From contig NZ_CP091975.1 of the NCBI RefSeq assembly GCF_029016285.1, positions 2,976,001 to 3,040,000 of the forward strand: a stretch of 64,000 bases of DNA. Reading direction: 5' to 3'. Position 1 is the first letter of the stretch. Each line of letters starts with the position of its first letter. The notes beneath the pieces were generated by a model that was not told the DNA's origin, searched no databases, and saw only the letters and a list, made by a program, of their open reading frames with translations. The stretch is from Vibrio sp. DW001. GTDB taxonomy: Bacteria > Pseudomonadota > Gammaproteobacteria > Enterobacterales > Vibrionaceae. Made by a program: the position numbers and the translations under genes. Positions 9,014 to 18,218 of the stretch are shown here, in pieces.

Positions 9014-9039
9014 AAAGGGCTGGACTACCAGCCCTTTTT
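9014..9039 (+). terminator. Terminator after dapD
   Basis: AAAGGGCTGG (9014-9023) and CCAGCCCTTT (9028-9037) form a perfect 10-bp stem with a 4-base loop and a trailing T-run. Confidence 0.93.
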
Positions 9040-9102
9040 CTTTTCTGTATTACGCGCTACTATCATTGCCATCGTCATTACATTTTTAAGTGTCTCATCG
9101 TC

Positions 9103-10248
9103 ATGTTTCTCGACCACCAGCTAGCACAACAGATTGTAAATCGAACCATGGACATTATTGGTAATAATATCAATGTGATGAACCATGCAGGGACGATTAT
9201 CGCAAGCGGTGATACAAAACGTTTAGGCAAACTACATGATGGTGCGTTGCTCGCAATTAAACATGGCGATACCGTTGAAGTTAGCCTCTCAGATGCCTCC
9301 AGTTTAAAAGGTGTGAAACCCGGTATTAACCTACTGTTGAAAGCGGAAGGAGAAGTCATCGGCGTGGTTGGCATAACCGGTAATCCTGACACCATCCGTA
9401 ACTACGCTGCATTGGTCAAAATGACGGCAGAAATGATTGTCGAGCAAGCAAGGCTAATTGAACAACTGCAGTGGGACAGAAGACATAAAGAAGAGTTTAT
9501 AACCGCGTGGATAAACAATAAACTGTCGGTCATCGAACTCCAAAACTGGGCGTCTCGACTTGATATTGATTTGTCTAAGCCTAGAATTGCTGCTGTCATT
9601 CGCTTTAATCGTTCTAACACCTCAGTCAGTCAAAGCACTATTCGCCAAGTTGTTGAATTACTTGAATACCCAGAGCGAGACAACCTCGTGGCGATATTAT
9701 CACTCAATGAAGTTGTGGTTCTTAAACCTTATGTTGATAGTAGTGGGCAGGTATTCAGTAAAAAGGAAAGCCAAAGAATTGATCAACTTATTGAACGATT
9801 AGAACAAAATGGTATCTTCAACATAAACATCGCCTTAGGTAAATATTTTTCTGGCCCTGAAAACTTGTTCACTTCATTCAAAAGCGCCTTACAAGTAATG
9901 GCGTATGGACAATTGCACCTACCTAACAATAATAAATATCTATTTGAAGATGTACGGTTGCCCGTACTGCTCTCGCCATTAAGTGATTCTTGGCAAGGTA
10001 AACAATTATGCGAACCCTATTACCGATTACTAAAAAAAGATAAGTCTGGTCAATTGACCAAAACGTTACATTCTCTCTTTGAACATCAAGGCAACTTAAA
10101 AGAGTGCGCTGAATCTCTGTTCATCCACAGAAATACTCTACGCTACCGCTTAGACAAAATAGAAAAAATCACGACGATTTCCCCGCATCAGTTTTCTGGC
10201 CTCGTCGAGTTATACATTGCGAACCAGATCTCTAAAAACCAGACATAA
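9103..10248 (+). CDS. cdaR: CdaR-type sugar-diacid regulator
   Basis: The 381-residue protein has the N-terminal sugar-diacid recognition domain (LAQQIVNRTMDIIGNNINVM, then GTIIASGDTKRLGKLHDGA). A GGDEF-like middle region follows, and the C-terminal PucR/CdaR-type helix-turn-helix has LFIHRNTLRYRLDKIEKIT. In E. coli CdaR activates glucarate, galactarate and glycerate genes. The next two genes are a GntP-family permease and glycerate kinase on the same strand, so it is probably their activator, responding to glycerate or a related acid. The start has no clear ribosome site. Confidence 0.9.
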   Translation: MFLDHQLAQQIVNRTMDIIGNNINVMNHAGTIIASGDTKRLGKLHDGALLAIKHGDTVEVSLSDASSLKGVKPGINLLLKAEGEVIGVVGITGNPDTIRNYAALVKMTAEMIVEQARLIEQLQWDRRHKEEFITAWINNKLSVIELQNWASRLDIDLSKPRIAAVIRFNRSNTSVSQSTIRQVVELLEYPERDNLVAILSLNEVVVLKPYVDSSGQVFSKKESQRIDQLIERLEQNGIFNINIALGKYFSGPENLFTSFKSALQVMAYGQLHLPNNNKYLFEDVRLPVLLSPLSDSWQGKQLCEPYYRLLKKDKSGQLTKTLHSLFEHQGNLKECAESLFIHRNTLRYRLDKIEKITTISPHQFSGLVELYIANQISKNQT

Positions 10249-10399
10249 TTGTTCGGATGCACAATAAGCTACCTAAAACTCTCTCTTATTTTGGTTTATC
10301 GCCTAAAGTATTTCCTACCCTAACTGTTGATAATACTCCCTAGCCAGAATTAATTTCTGACATCAATAAATAATAATTACTAAATAAACGGAGTTAAAC

Positions 10400-11752
10400 A
10401 TGGGTCTAATTCTTATCCTACTCGGTGTTATCACATTTATTGTTTTAGCCACCACCAAATTTAAACTACACCCCTTTTTGGCCTTAATCGTTGCCGCTTT
10501 CCTTGCTGCATTTGCTTATGGCCTTCCCGCTAATAGCATTGCTAAAACGATCGCAGGTGGTTTTGGAGGAATACTGGGATATATCGGTTTAGTCATTGTA
10601 TTAGGTACTATCATCGGTATTATTTTAGAAAAAAGTGGCGCTGCGATTACCATGGCAGACTCAGTAATAAAGGTACTTGGCGAACGTTATCCAACGCTTA
10701 CGATGAGCATCATCGGGTACATTGTCTCCGTGCCTGTATTTTGTGATTCAGGTTTTGTTATATTGAACTCACTAAAAGAGTCGTTATCAAAACGCCTTAA
10801 AACCTCAAGCGTAGCGATGAGTGTTGCTCTTGCCACTGGTTTATATGCTACGCATACTTTCGTCCCGCCAACACCCGGACCTATCGCAGCAGCAGGTAAT
10901 CTCGGTTTAGAATCGAACCTTGGCCTCGTCATCGGTATTGGTATTTTTGTCGCTGCTACAGCGGCAATCGCAGGAATGCTTTGGGCAAACCGTTTTAAAG
11001 ATGTAGAACCCGATCTTGTTGATGAACAGTATGAAGAACAGCAGGACTGGAAAGCACTAAAAGCTTCATATGGTGAACTACCAACCGCTAATCAAGCCTT
11101 CGCTCCAATTTTTGTTCCGATTTTACTTATCTGTTTTGGTTCAATTGCAAAATTTCCGAGCAACCCTTTAGGCAACGGATTTGTATTTGAAACATTCGCA
11201 TTTTTCGGGCAACCACTTACTGCATTAGTGATTGGTCTGTTCTTATCTGTACGCTTGCTAAAAACGGAAAACAAAATTGCTGAATTTAGTGAACGTATTA
11301 GCCAAGGTATTACCGCAGCAGCACCGATATTATTAATTACAGGTGCAGGTGGCGCTTTTGGCGCAGTTCTTAAAGCAACGCCGTTAGGTGAGTACTTAGG
11401 TGCAACGCTTTCTGCATTAGGTGTCGGTATATTCATGCCATTTATAGTCGCAGCAGCGCTCAAATCGGCTCAAGGTTCCTCTACCGTAGCGCTTGTAACA
11501 ACGTCAGCACTAGTCGCACCAATGTTGTCTCAACTTGGCTTAGACTCTGAAATGGGACGAGTATTGACGGTAATGGCAATTGGCGCAGGAGCAATGACCG
11601 TTTCTCATGCTAATGATAGCTTTTTCTGGGTCGTATCTCAGTTTAGCCGCATGAGTGTTGGGTTAGCTTATAGAGCACAAACAATGGCAACATTAGTACA
11701 AGGTATAACCGCTATGACGCTCGTTTATATCCTTAGCTTAGTGCTGCTTTAA
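10400..11752 (+). CDS. GntP-family permease, probably for glycerate
   Basis: The 450-residue protein is almost wholly hydrophobic with about 12 membrane segments. It has family features such as YIVSVPVFCDSGFVIL, THTFVPPTPGPIAAAGNLG and AAALKSAQGSSTVALVTTSA. GntP-family members carry gluconate and similar small acids with protons. The location between cdaR and glycerate kinase points to glycerate, but substrate assignment is by context. GGAGTTAAAC precedes the ATG, and glycerate kinase follows after only 20 bp, so the two are one operon. Confidence 0.88.
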   Translation: MGLILILLGVITFIVLATTKFKLHPFLALIVAAFLAAFAYGLPANSIAKTIAGGFGGILGYIGLVIVLGTIIGIILEKSGAAITMADSVIKVLGERYPTLTMSIIGYIVSVPVFCDSGFVILNSLKESLSKRLKTSSVAMSVALATGLYATHTFVPPTPGPIAAAGNLGLESNLGLVIGIGIFVAATAAIAGMLWANRFKDVEPDLVDEQYEEQQDWKALKASYGELPTANQAFAPIFVPILLICFGSIAKFPSNPLGNGFVFETFAFFGQPLTALVIGLFLSVRLLKTENKIAEFSERISQGITAAAPILLITGAGGAFGAVLKATPLGEYLGATLSALGVGIFMPFIVAAALKSAQGSSTVALVTTSALVAPMLSQLGLDSEMGRVLTVMAIGAGAMTVSHANDSFFWVVSQFSRMSVGLAYRAQTMATLVQGITAMTLVYILSLVLL

Positions 11753-11772
11753 ACCATCATTTAGGAAGTAAG

Positions 11773-12906
11773 ATGAAAATCGTTATCGCACCAGATTCAT
11801 TCAAAGAGAGTCTAACTGCCAAAGAAGTTTGTCAAGCTATTGAGAATGGCCTACGTCGCGTCTGGAGGGAGGCTGACATCGTACATGTGCCTGTTGCCGA
11901 CGGCGGCGAAGGAACCGTACAGTCTTTGGTAGATGCGACTCAGGGAACAATAGTTGAGCTTATCGCGACGGGACCATTACAAAAAAAAGTCAACGCTTTC
12001 TATGGCATTTTGGGCGACGGTAAGACCGCTGCTATTGAAATGGCAGCCGCTAGCGGTCTACACCATGTCGAAAACGCCTTGCGTGATCCGAAGCTTACCT
12101 CTAGCTACGGTACAGGTGAAGTCATTCTTCATGCATTAGATAATGGCGCTACGAAACTTATTATTGGTTTAGGCGGCAGTGCAACGAATGACGGTGGTAT
12201 CGGTATGTTGGATGCGCTTGGTGTTAAGTTCTTTGACAACGAAGGACAGCGTATTGAACCTAACGGTGCAGGATTAGGTTCAATTGCCACTATCGATAAC
12301 TCGGATATAGATCCTCGCTTTATACATTGCGAGGTGTTGGTTGCGTGTGATGTAGACAACCCTCTTTGTGGAGAACACGGTGCTACGGCAACATTTGGTC
12401 CACAAAAAGGGGCAACGGAGCAAGATATGACGCTTCTCGACGCGGGAATGCGCAACTTTGGTGAAAAAGTTCAACAACAACTAGGCAAAAACATCATCGA
12501 TGTCGCTGGCGCAGGTGCTGCAGGTGGGATGGGGGGCGCCTTGCTAGGTTTTACCTCTGCAGAACTAAAACCAGGAATTGATATTGTGATGGAAACCGTT
12601 GAACTAGGAAAGCAGGTACTGGGGGCAGATTTAGTCATTACTGGCGAAGGTCGCATTGACTGGCAAACCATACATGGAAAAACCCCGATGGGTGTTGCAC
12701 AAGAAGCGAAAAAGACCAATATTCCCGTGATTGCAATAGCGGGTTGTGTGGGCAAAGACTATCAAGCGGTGTACGACCACGGTATTGATGCTGTATTTGT
12801 CGCCATCCCAAGGCCTTTTGACTTAGCCACTGCCTTCATAGAAGCAGAAACCAATCTCGCAAATCTAGCCGAAAACGTGGCTAGAACGTGGAATATAACG
12901 AAGTAA
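11773..12906 (+). CDS. garK: Glycerate kinase (GarK/GlxK type)
   Basis: The 377-residue protein is of the usual length for glycerate 2-kinase type 1. It phosphorylates D-glycerate with ATP, feeding 2-phosphoglycerate into glycolysis. Family stretches are MKIVIAPDSFKESLTAKEV, VADGGEGTVQSLV, GLGGSATNDGGIGMLDALG and ITGEGRIDWQTIHGKTPMGV. AGGAAGTAAG gives a good ribosome site 20 bp after the permease. With CdaR and the permease it makes a self-contained glycerate uptake and use module. Confidence 0.93.
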   Translation: MKIVIAPDSFKESLTAKEVCQAIENGLRRVWREADIVHVPVADGGEGTVQSLVDATQGTIVELIATGPLQKKVNAFYGILGDGKTAAIEMAAASGLHHVENALRDPKLTSSYGTGEVILHALDNGATKLIIGLGGSATNDGGIGMLDALGVKFFDNEGQRIEPNGAGLGSIATIDNSDIDPRFIHCEVLVACDVDNPLCGEHGATATFGPQKGATEQDMTLLDAGMRNFGEKVQQQLGKNIIDVAGAGAAGGMGGALLGFTSAELKPGIDIVMETVELGKQVLGADLVITGEGRIDWQTIHGKTPMGVAQEAKKTNIPVIAIAGCVGKDYQAVYDHGIDAVFVAIPRPFDLATAFIEAETNLANLAENVARTWNITK

Positions 12907-12978
12907 TATCAAGCTAAGTCAGTTTGTGAGCAATTACTTTTTTAATTTGATATAGCTATTGCTGAATCCATTCACTAA

Positions 12979-13005
12979 AAAATACCGCTTATTCTGGCGG
13001 TATTT
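12979..13005 (+). terminator. Probable terminator after garK
   Basis: AATACCGC (12981-12988) pairs with GCGGTATT (12997-13004) with an 8-base loop. The T-run behind it is broken (TTTCACTATTTT), so termination may be incomplete. Confidence 0.6.
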
Positions 13006-13046
13006 CACTATTTTATCTTCTATATCAAGCATATACAATCATATAG

Positions 13047-13061
13047 GTGTAACGTTTACAT
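13047..13061. promoter_or_regulatory. Possible GalR-like operator before galR
   Basis: GTGTAACGTTTACAT resembles the GalR operator but is one base short in the centre. It could allow autoregulation of the LacI-family gene at 13180. This is weak evidence because spacing matters for these proteins. Confidence 0.3.
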
Positions 13062-13179
13062 AAAGATATTAATTTAAAAAACAACATCTTACCTACTACT
13101 TTTTGATTATGAGACACTCCGCATTGCGTTAGTTCCACTATCATTGTTTAATTATAAACGGATGCAACCGAGGTGACGT

Positions 13180-14178
13180 ATGTCAACAATCAAAGATGTA
13201 GCAAGAGAATCAGGTGTTTCTGTTGCGACAGTATCAAGGGTAATAAACAAATCGCCTAAAGCGAGCGCAGCCTCCGTAGAGTGCGTAAAAGCAGCAATGA
13301 GCAAGTTAGGTTATCGACCAAATGCGAATGCAAGAGCGCTTGTCAATCAGACCACAAACACCGTTGGTGTCCTCGTTTCTGACGTATCAGATCCTTTTTT
13401 CGGTACGGCAGTAAAAGCTATTGATAACGTTGCTCAGGATCATGGTAAACATATCCTAATTTGTAACGGTTACCACGACCCAAAACTTGAAAGAGAATCC
13501 ATCGAGCTTTTGATAAATAGCCGCTGCGAATCTTTAATCATCCATGCTAAAAGTTTAACCGATAACGAACTGATCGACTTTGCTAATGAAGTTCCTGGAA
13601 TGGTCATTATCAATCGACATATTCCCGAATTGGCCGATAGATGTATTTCTTTAGATAACCGTAAAGGGTCTTACTTAGCGACTGAGTTTTTAATTCGTCA
13701 TGGTCATACTAAAATTGCTTGTATCACCTCATCACATGCAATCGAAGATGTCGAAGAACGAGTCGAAGGTTATCTGGCTGCTATGAAGGATAATGGTTTA
13801 GTGGCAACCAAAAGTCACATTGAATACGGTGAGCCTAATAGTGAAGGTGGCGAGTATGCAGCAACAAACTTGTTGACTAAATCCGTCCCTTTTACGGCTG
13901 TTGTCGCTTACAACGACTACATGGCAGCAGGTGCTATCTCAATATTTGAAGAAAACGGAATGAAAGTGCCGCAAGAGATGTCTATAGTAGGCTTCGATGA
14001 TGGGTTAATCGCTCGCTATATTCACCCAAAACTTACAACGATACGCTATCCTATTAAATTAATGGCGGAAAAAGCGGCTCGACTTTCTCTTTCTCTTGCG
14101 AAAAAAGAGAGTATCGAACCGGAAGCGAATCGTTTCTCCCCTACGATAGTCCGCAGAGAATCAGTAGTAAAAATTTAG
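13180..14178 (+). CDS. galR: Galactose repressor GalR/GalS (LacI family)
   Basis: The 332-residue protein has a LacI-type helix-turn-helix (STIKDVARESGVSVATVSRVI) with hinge helix (NANARALVNQ) and a periplasmic-binding-protein-like effector domain. NTVGVLVSDVSDPFFGTAVKAI and VVAYNDYMAAGAISIFEENG are as in GalR and GalS. It is expected to bind D-galactose and repress gal genes. Two near-consensus GalR operators lie in this window, upstream of galE and in the sugar ABC transporter promoter region. GAGGTGACGT precedes the ATG. Whether it is GalR or GalS cannot be separated here. Confidence 0.85.
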   Translation: MSTIKDVARESGVSVATVSRVINKSPKASAASVECVKAAMSKLGYRPNANARALVNQTTNTVGVLVSDVSDPFFGTAVKAIDNVAQDHGKHILICNGYHDPKLERESIELLINSRCESLIIHAKSLTDNELIDFANEVPGMVIINRHIPELADRCISLDNRKGSYLATEFLIRHGHTKIACITSSHAIEDVEERVEGYLAAMKDNGLVATKSHIEYGEPNSEGGEYAATNLLTKSVPFTAVVAYNDYMAAGAISIFEENGMKVPQEMSIVGFDDGLIARYIHPKLTTIRYPIKLMAEKAARLSLSLAKKESIEPEANRFSPTIVRRESVVKI

Positions 14179-14210
14179 TTCCGGTTATTTGGCCTAGCGG
14201 AGGGATAACG

Positions 14211-14624
14211 ATGAAAAGCAATCGGGCATCAAACTATTTTCACGGAAAAGAAGGTTACAATTGCGCACAAGCCGTCTTAAAAGCCTTTCAACCAGAATCA
14301 GGCATGTCTGAACAGGTTATTCGTTCAGCTGTCGTGGCTGGCGGTGGGCGAGCTAAAGAAGGGACATGTGGCGCACTTTACTCCGCCACAATTTTACTTG
14401 GCGAAGGTGAACATTCTAACCAGCTATCACAAGAATTCTTAAATGCTGTTGGTTCTACACTATGTAGCGACATTAAGAAATCCGAATGTGGTTGTCGTAG
14501 TTTTGTGAGTAAAGCTGCTGAGTTAACCGAAAAACACATACACAAAATAGACAAACAGAATTCAGAATATGTCACAGCAAGAGAATTTCGCGAAATAGAA
14601 ATGCTCCCTCAACCAAAAGAGTAA
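14211..14624 (+). CDS. C-GCAxxG-C-C family small redox-type protein
   Basis: The 137-residue protein has the conserved Cys pattern of the C_GCAxxG_C_C family: Cys in GYNCAQAV, then GTCGALYSA, then CSDIKKSECGC. These cysteines may bind a metal or cluster; function of the family is not established. It lies 32 bp after galR with a strong ribosome site (CGGAGGGATAACG), so it is probably cotranscribed with galR. It is convergent with galM. No signal peptide or membrane segment is seen. Confidence 0.75.
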   Translation: MKSNRASNYFHGKEGYNCAQAVLKAFQPESGMSEQVIRSAVVAGGGRAKEGTCGALYSATILLGEGEHSNQLSQEFLNAVGSTLCSDIKKSECGCRSFVSKAAELTEKHIHKIDKQNSEYVTAREFREIEMLPQPKE

Positions 14625-14687
14625 TGTCGATTTACGCAGTCGAAATCGTAAACACTTAACCGCACAAGCTCTGCTTTACGACGAATG

Positions 14688-14716
14688 CAAAAAAGAATCC
14701 CACTTTCGTGGGATTC
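14688..14716 (-). terminator. Terminator after galM
   Basis: GAATCCCAC (14695-14703) and GTGGGATTC (14708-14716) form a perfect 9-bp stem with loop TTTC. On the minus strand it is followed by TTTTTT, so it ends the gal operon. Confidence 0.88.
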
Positions 14717-14720
14717 TAAA

Positions 14721-15806
14721 TTAATTACTCCGTTTTGATTGTGCCCCAAACTCAAATCCATATCGAGTTTGATAACTGTATTCATCTCCGGGACGTAAGA
14801 TCGAACTCTCTTGTTCCCACTCAGGGTGATTTGGAGAGTCAGGTAAAAACTGAGTTTCTAATGCGACACCAGCGTAGGCAGAATATGCTTTACCTGTACG
14901 CCCTTTCTCTCCAGCAAGCCAGTTCCCTGTGTATAACTGAATAGCGGGCTTATTCGTATATACTCTCATCTCTACTTTCTTATCGACTGTAGTGACCGTT
15001 GCTGCACACGCACCGGTACGACACTCTGGATTTAAAAAGAAAGAGTGATCGTATCCGTTAGCAGATTGCTGTTGCTCGTCGACTAACAAATCTTGTTCTA
15101 TCGTTTTCGCGGCTCTGAAATCAAACCCCGTACCGATGACTGGCGCTAATGCACCAAGCGGAATACCAACATCATTGGTTGGCAAATAGCGATCTGCATT
15201 TATTTGTAAAACGTATGGCTTACAATCTTTACCTGAAGACTCACCTTCCAGATTAAAATAAGCATGGTTAGTGAGATTGATAGGTGTCGCTTTGTCTGTT
15301 GACGCTTTAAAGCTGATAACAACCTGATTATCATCGGTCAATTGATAGGTCACAAAGACATCCAGATTACCCGGAAAACCTTGGTCACCGTCCGGTGATA
15401 CTAAGTTAAACTGAACATAATTGGATCCCTGAGAAGCCACGTTCCAGCGCCTTACATTAAATCCATTTGGACCACCATGAAGGGCGTTTCCGGCCTGATT
15501 AGTCAGAATTTGATATTTTTTATTATCGATCTCAAACTGGCCTAACGCGATACGATTGGCGAATCGGCCCGCGGTAACGCCCATGTAGGAAGACATTTTT
15601 TTAAAGTCTTCCATATTTGAGGTACCTAAAAGCACCTCTCTACTTTTATTGCCAATAGGCAAAACGCAACTAAGCCATGTTGCGCCGATGTCCATCAAGG
15701 TAATGGTCATTCCAGATTTGTTTTCAAGTTTGATTAACGAAGCCGGCTGCCCATCAAAGGCCGCCTCTTCCGTCATCGTTTCAATTAGTGTGTCAGCCAT
15801 GACCAT
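14721..15806 (-). CDS. galM: Aldose 1-epimerase (galactose mutarotase)
   Basis: The 361-residue protein interconverts alpha and beta anomers of galactose at the entry to the Leloir pathway. The catalytic His lies in PINLTNHAYFNL and the catalytic Glu in ALETQFLPDSPNHPEW; GRFANRIALGQF is the family substrate-binding stretch. It is the last gene of galETKM, 27 bp after galK. The start ATG at 15806 has AAAGG seven bases upstream; a second ATG two codons on is possible. Confidence 0.94.
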   Translation of the reverse strand: MVMADTLIETMTEEAAFDGQPASLIKLENKSGMTITLMDIGATWLSCVLPIGNKSREVLLGTSNMEDFKKMSSYMGVTAGRFANRIALGQFEIDNKKYQILTNQAGNALHGGPNGFNVRRWNVASQGSNYVQFNLVSPDGDQGFPGNLDVFVTYQLTDDNQVVISFKASTDKATPINLTNHAYFNLEGESSGKDCKPYVLQINADRYLPTNDVGIPLGALAPVIGTGFDFRAAKTIEQDLLVDEQQQSANGYDHSFFLNPECRTGACAATVTTVDKKVEMRVYTNKPAIQLYTGNWLAGEKGRTGKAYSAYAGVALETQFLPDSPNHPEWEQESSILRPGDEYSYQTRYGFEFGAQSKRSN

Positions 15807-15833
15807 TGATTACCTTTGTTCGTAGTATTGCTG

Positions 15834-16985
15834 CTAAGCTAACCCTGCACCATCTTTTGCTTGGCACACATAGATAGACGCATTGAGACCAGTTGCTACT
15901 TCATATTTCTCTTGTATTGTTTCTTTTACGCTATCAACAAGTGCCGGTGGTACAAGTGCTACGATACAACCACCGAAACCTCCGCCAGTCATACGAACAC
16001 CACCTTTATCGCCAATAACCTCTTTAACCATATCTACCAGAGTATCAATCTCTTTAACAGTAATTTCGAAGTCGTCTCTCATAGAAGCGTGAGATTGGGC
16101 CATTAGCTCTCCCATACGCTTCATATCACCCGATTTAAGAGCCTTAGCGGCTTCTACGGTGCGATCATTTTCAGTGATAACATGTCTAGCCCGATCAGCC
16201 ACTATTGGGTCTAACTCTGTCTCACGAGCTTTGAATTGCTCGATAGTGACATCTCGCAATGCTTTCACATTGAATATGCGAGCCGCCTCTTCACACTGTT
16301 CACGACGAGTATTATATTCACTATCGACTAAACCACGTTTCTTGTTTGAATTAATAATAACCACAGACATGTCCGTTGGCATTGAAACGGCTTGCGTTTC
16401 AAGTGAACGACAATCGATGAGCAATGCATGGTGTTCTTTACCTTCTGCTGAAATAAGCTGGTCCATAATGCCGCAATTACAGCCTACAAACTCATTCTCT
16501 GCTTGCTGGCCGTTTAGTGCGACCTCTGCTTGGCTAATATCTAATTTGTATAATTCTTTAAATGTTTGACCAATAACGACTTCTAGTGCAGCAGAAGAGC
16601 TCAATCCAGCACCTTGAGGGACATTACCGCTTACAGAAATATCGGCACCTTTAAACTCATATCCGCGCCCTCTTAAACACTTTACTACACCACGAATGTA
16701 GTTTGCCCACATACGGTTTTCTTGAAATAGGATCTCTTCAGTGATATCAAACTCATCGATTTCATTATCATAATCAACAGAAACGACACGAACAATGTTG
16801 TCATCTCGCGTTGCTGCGGCGACAACCGTTTGATAGTTAATTGCGCAAGGAAGCACAAAACCATCATTGTAATCCGTGTGCTCACCAATAAGGTTTACGC
16901 GACCTGGTGCCTGAATGAGGTGTGTGGCTTCATAACCTAGCACTCGGCTAAATGAAGCTTTCACGCTGTTAGATAATGTCGTCAT
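15834..16985 (-). CDS. galK: Galactokinase
   Basis: This GHMP kinase phosphorylates galactose to galactose-1-phosphate using ATP. The galactokinase signature [19 protein letters not shown], the ATP motif [16 protein letters not shown] and the C-terminal [12 protein letters not shown] are all intact. I place the start at ATG 16985 (MTTLSNSV, 383 residues) because AAAGAGAAAA precedes it and it aligns with the E. coli N-terminus. An in-frame ATG at 17003 adds six residues. It is the third gene of the operon; the 116 bp before it hold two competing hairpins. Confidence 0.95.
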   Translation of the reverse strand: MTTLSNSVKASFSRVLGYEATHLIQAPGRVNLIGEHTDYNDGFVLPCAINYQTVVAAATRDDNIVRVVSVDYDNEIDEFDITEEILFQENRMWANYIRGVVKCLRGRGYEFKGADISVSGNVPQGAGLSSSAALEVVIGQTFKELYKLDISQAEVALNGQQAENEFVGCNCGIMDQLISAEGKEHHALLIDCRSLETQAVSMPTDMSVVIINSNKKRGLVDSEYNTRREQCEEAARIFNVKALRDVTIEQFKARETELDPIVADRARHVITENDRTVEAAKALKSGDMKRMGELMAQSHASMRDDFEITVKEIDTLVDMVKEVIGDKGGVRMTGGGFGGCIVALVPPALVDSVKETIQEKYEVATGLNASIYVCQAKDGAGLA

Positions 16986-17013
16986 AGTATTTTCTCTTTT
17001 CATTTTAGGTTGA

Positions 17014-17048
17014 TTCTCAACACACCAACTTTCGAAGAAAGTTGAGAA
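17014..17048 (-). promoter_or_regulatory. Two mutually exclusive hairpins between galT and galK
   Basis: CAACTTTC (17026-17033) pairs perfectly with GAAAGTTG (17037-17044) over a GAA loop. TTCTCAAC (17014-17021) can instead pair with GTTGAGAA (17041-17048), sharing four bases with the first stem. No T-run follows on the minus strand, so it is not a plain terminator. It could influence processing or galK expression. Confidence 0.45.
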
Positions 17049-17101
17049 CCATAATTCTTTACTGCTCGTTTCTGATATTTCGTTTTAATTGAACAGATCG
17101 A

Positions 17102-18157
17102 TTACTTCTGCTCTTTAAAATGAATGTCACTTAAATCTCGCAGTCTTTGAGCCGCTTGCTCTGCGGTAAGGTCACGTTGAGACTCCGCCAGCATTTCATA
17201 GCCAACCATAAATTTACGCACTGATGCGCTTCGCAACAAAGGAGGATAAAACAGTGCATGAAGTTGCCAATGTTCTATATCCGTTCCTTCCTCAAAGAAA
17301 GGTGCGTAATGCCATCCCATTGAGTAGGGGAATGAACACTCAAATAGGTTGTCATATCGGCTAGTGAGCTTTTTAATCGCCAATGCTAGGTCATCACGTT
17401 GTTCGTCATTCAATTCACTCATACGACGAATGTGTGTTTTGGGAAGCAGCATTGTCTCAAATGGCCATGCAGCCCAATAGGGTACAACGGCAATCCAGTG
17501 TTCTGTTTCAACAACGGTTCGTTCACCATCTTTCATTTCTGCTTGAACGTAATCAACCAGAAGATTGGTTCCTTGATCGTCGTAATACGCTTTAAGGTTC
17601 TTCTCTTTACGTTCAATTTCATTGGGTAAAAAGCTGTTTGCCCATATTTGTCCATGTGGATGCGGTTGAGAGCACCCCATTGCTTCGCCCTTGTTTTCAA
17701 AAGCTTGAACCCAAAGATAATCTTTACCTAACGCTTCAATTTGTTCGTTCCATGTATCAATTACGCCACGAATTTCGTTCACTGGAAGTTCTGGTAATGT
17801 TTTACTGTGATCAGGTGAAAAGCAGATCACTCGGCTAAGACCACGTACACCTTGTGTTTTAAACAGCGGATTCTCAGATTCAGGTGCATCGGGTGAATCG
17901 GTCATTAATGCAGCGAAATCATTACTGAATACGTACGTACCTTCATAATTTGGATTCTTATCACCAGAGATACGAGTATTGCCTGCACAAAGAAAACAAC
18001 CTTCATCGTAATGAGCTAGTTCCGCTGTATCGGGCTTTTCATCTTGACCGCTCCAAGGACGTTTTGCACGATGTGGTGAAACCAAAATCCACTGGCCCGT
18101 GAGAGGGTTGTAGCGACGATGAGGGTGATCAATTGGATTGAATTTTATTTCAGACAT
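17102..18157 (-). CDS. galT: Galactose-1-phosphate uridylyltransferase
   Basis: The enzyme exchanges UMP between UDP-glucose and galactose-1-phosphate. The HxHxQ active site is present ([13 protein letters not shown]), with the catalytic His in it. The N-terminus ([20 protein letters not shown]) and metal-binding Cys residues ([11 protein letters not shown]) fit the E. coli-type enzyme. I choose ATG 18157 (MSEIKF, 351 residues), which has GAGAA at proper spacing and fits family length; an in-frame start 33 bases earlier is less likely. It follows galE after 61 bp. Confidence 0.95.
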   Translation of the reverse strand: MSEIKFNPIDHPHRRYNPLTGQWILVSPHRAKRPWSGQDEKPDTAELAHYDEGCFLCAGNTRISGDKNPNYEGTYVFSNDFAALMTDSPDAPESENPLFKTQGVRGLSRVICFSPDHSKTLPELPVNEIRGVIDTWNEQIEALGKDYLWVQAFENKGEAMGCSQPHPHGQIWANSFLPNEIERKEKNLKAYYDDQGTNLLVDYVQAEMKDGERTVVETEHWIAVVPYWAAWPFETMLLPKTHIRRMSELNDEQRDDLALAIKKLTSRYDNLFECSFPYSMGWHYAPFFEEGTDIEHWQLHALFYPPLLRSASVRKFMVGYEMLAESQRDLTAEQAAQRLRDLSDIHFKEQK

Positions 18158-18218
18158 ACAAGTTCTCGATAATTTGTGACAACTAAGCACTCATTCGAGC
18201 ACCTGGTTTTAGATTTGA

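Noticed and set aside
16159..16569. Plus-strand open frame of 136 codons within galK
   Set aside because: It is antisense to conserved galactokinase sequence and shows only composition-driven coding.
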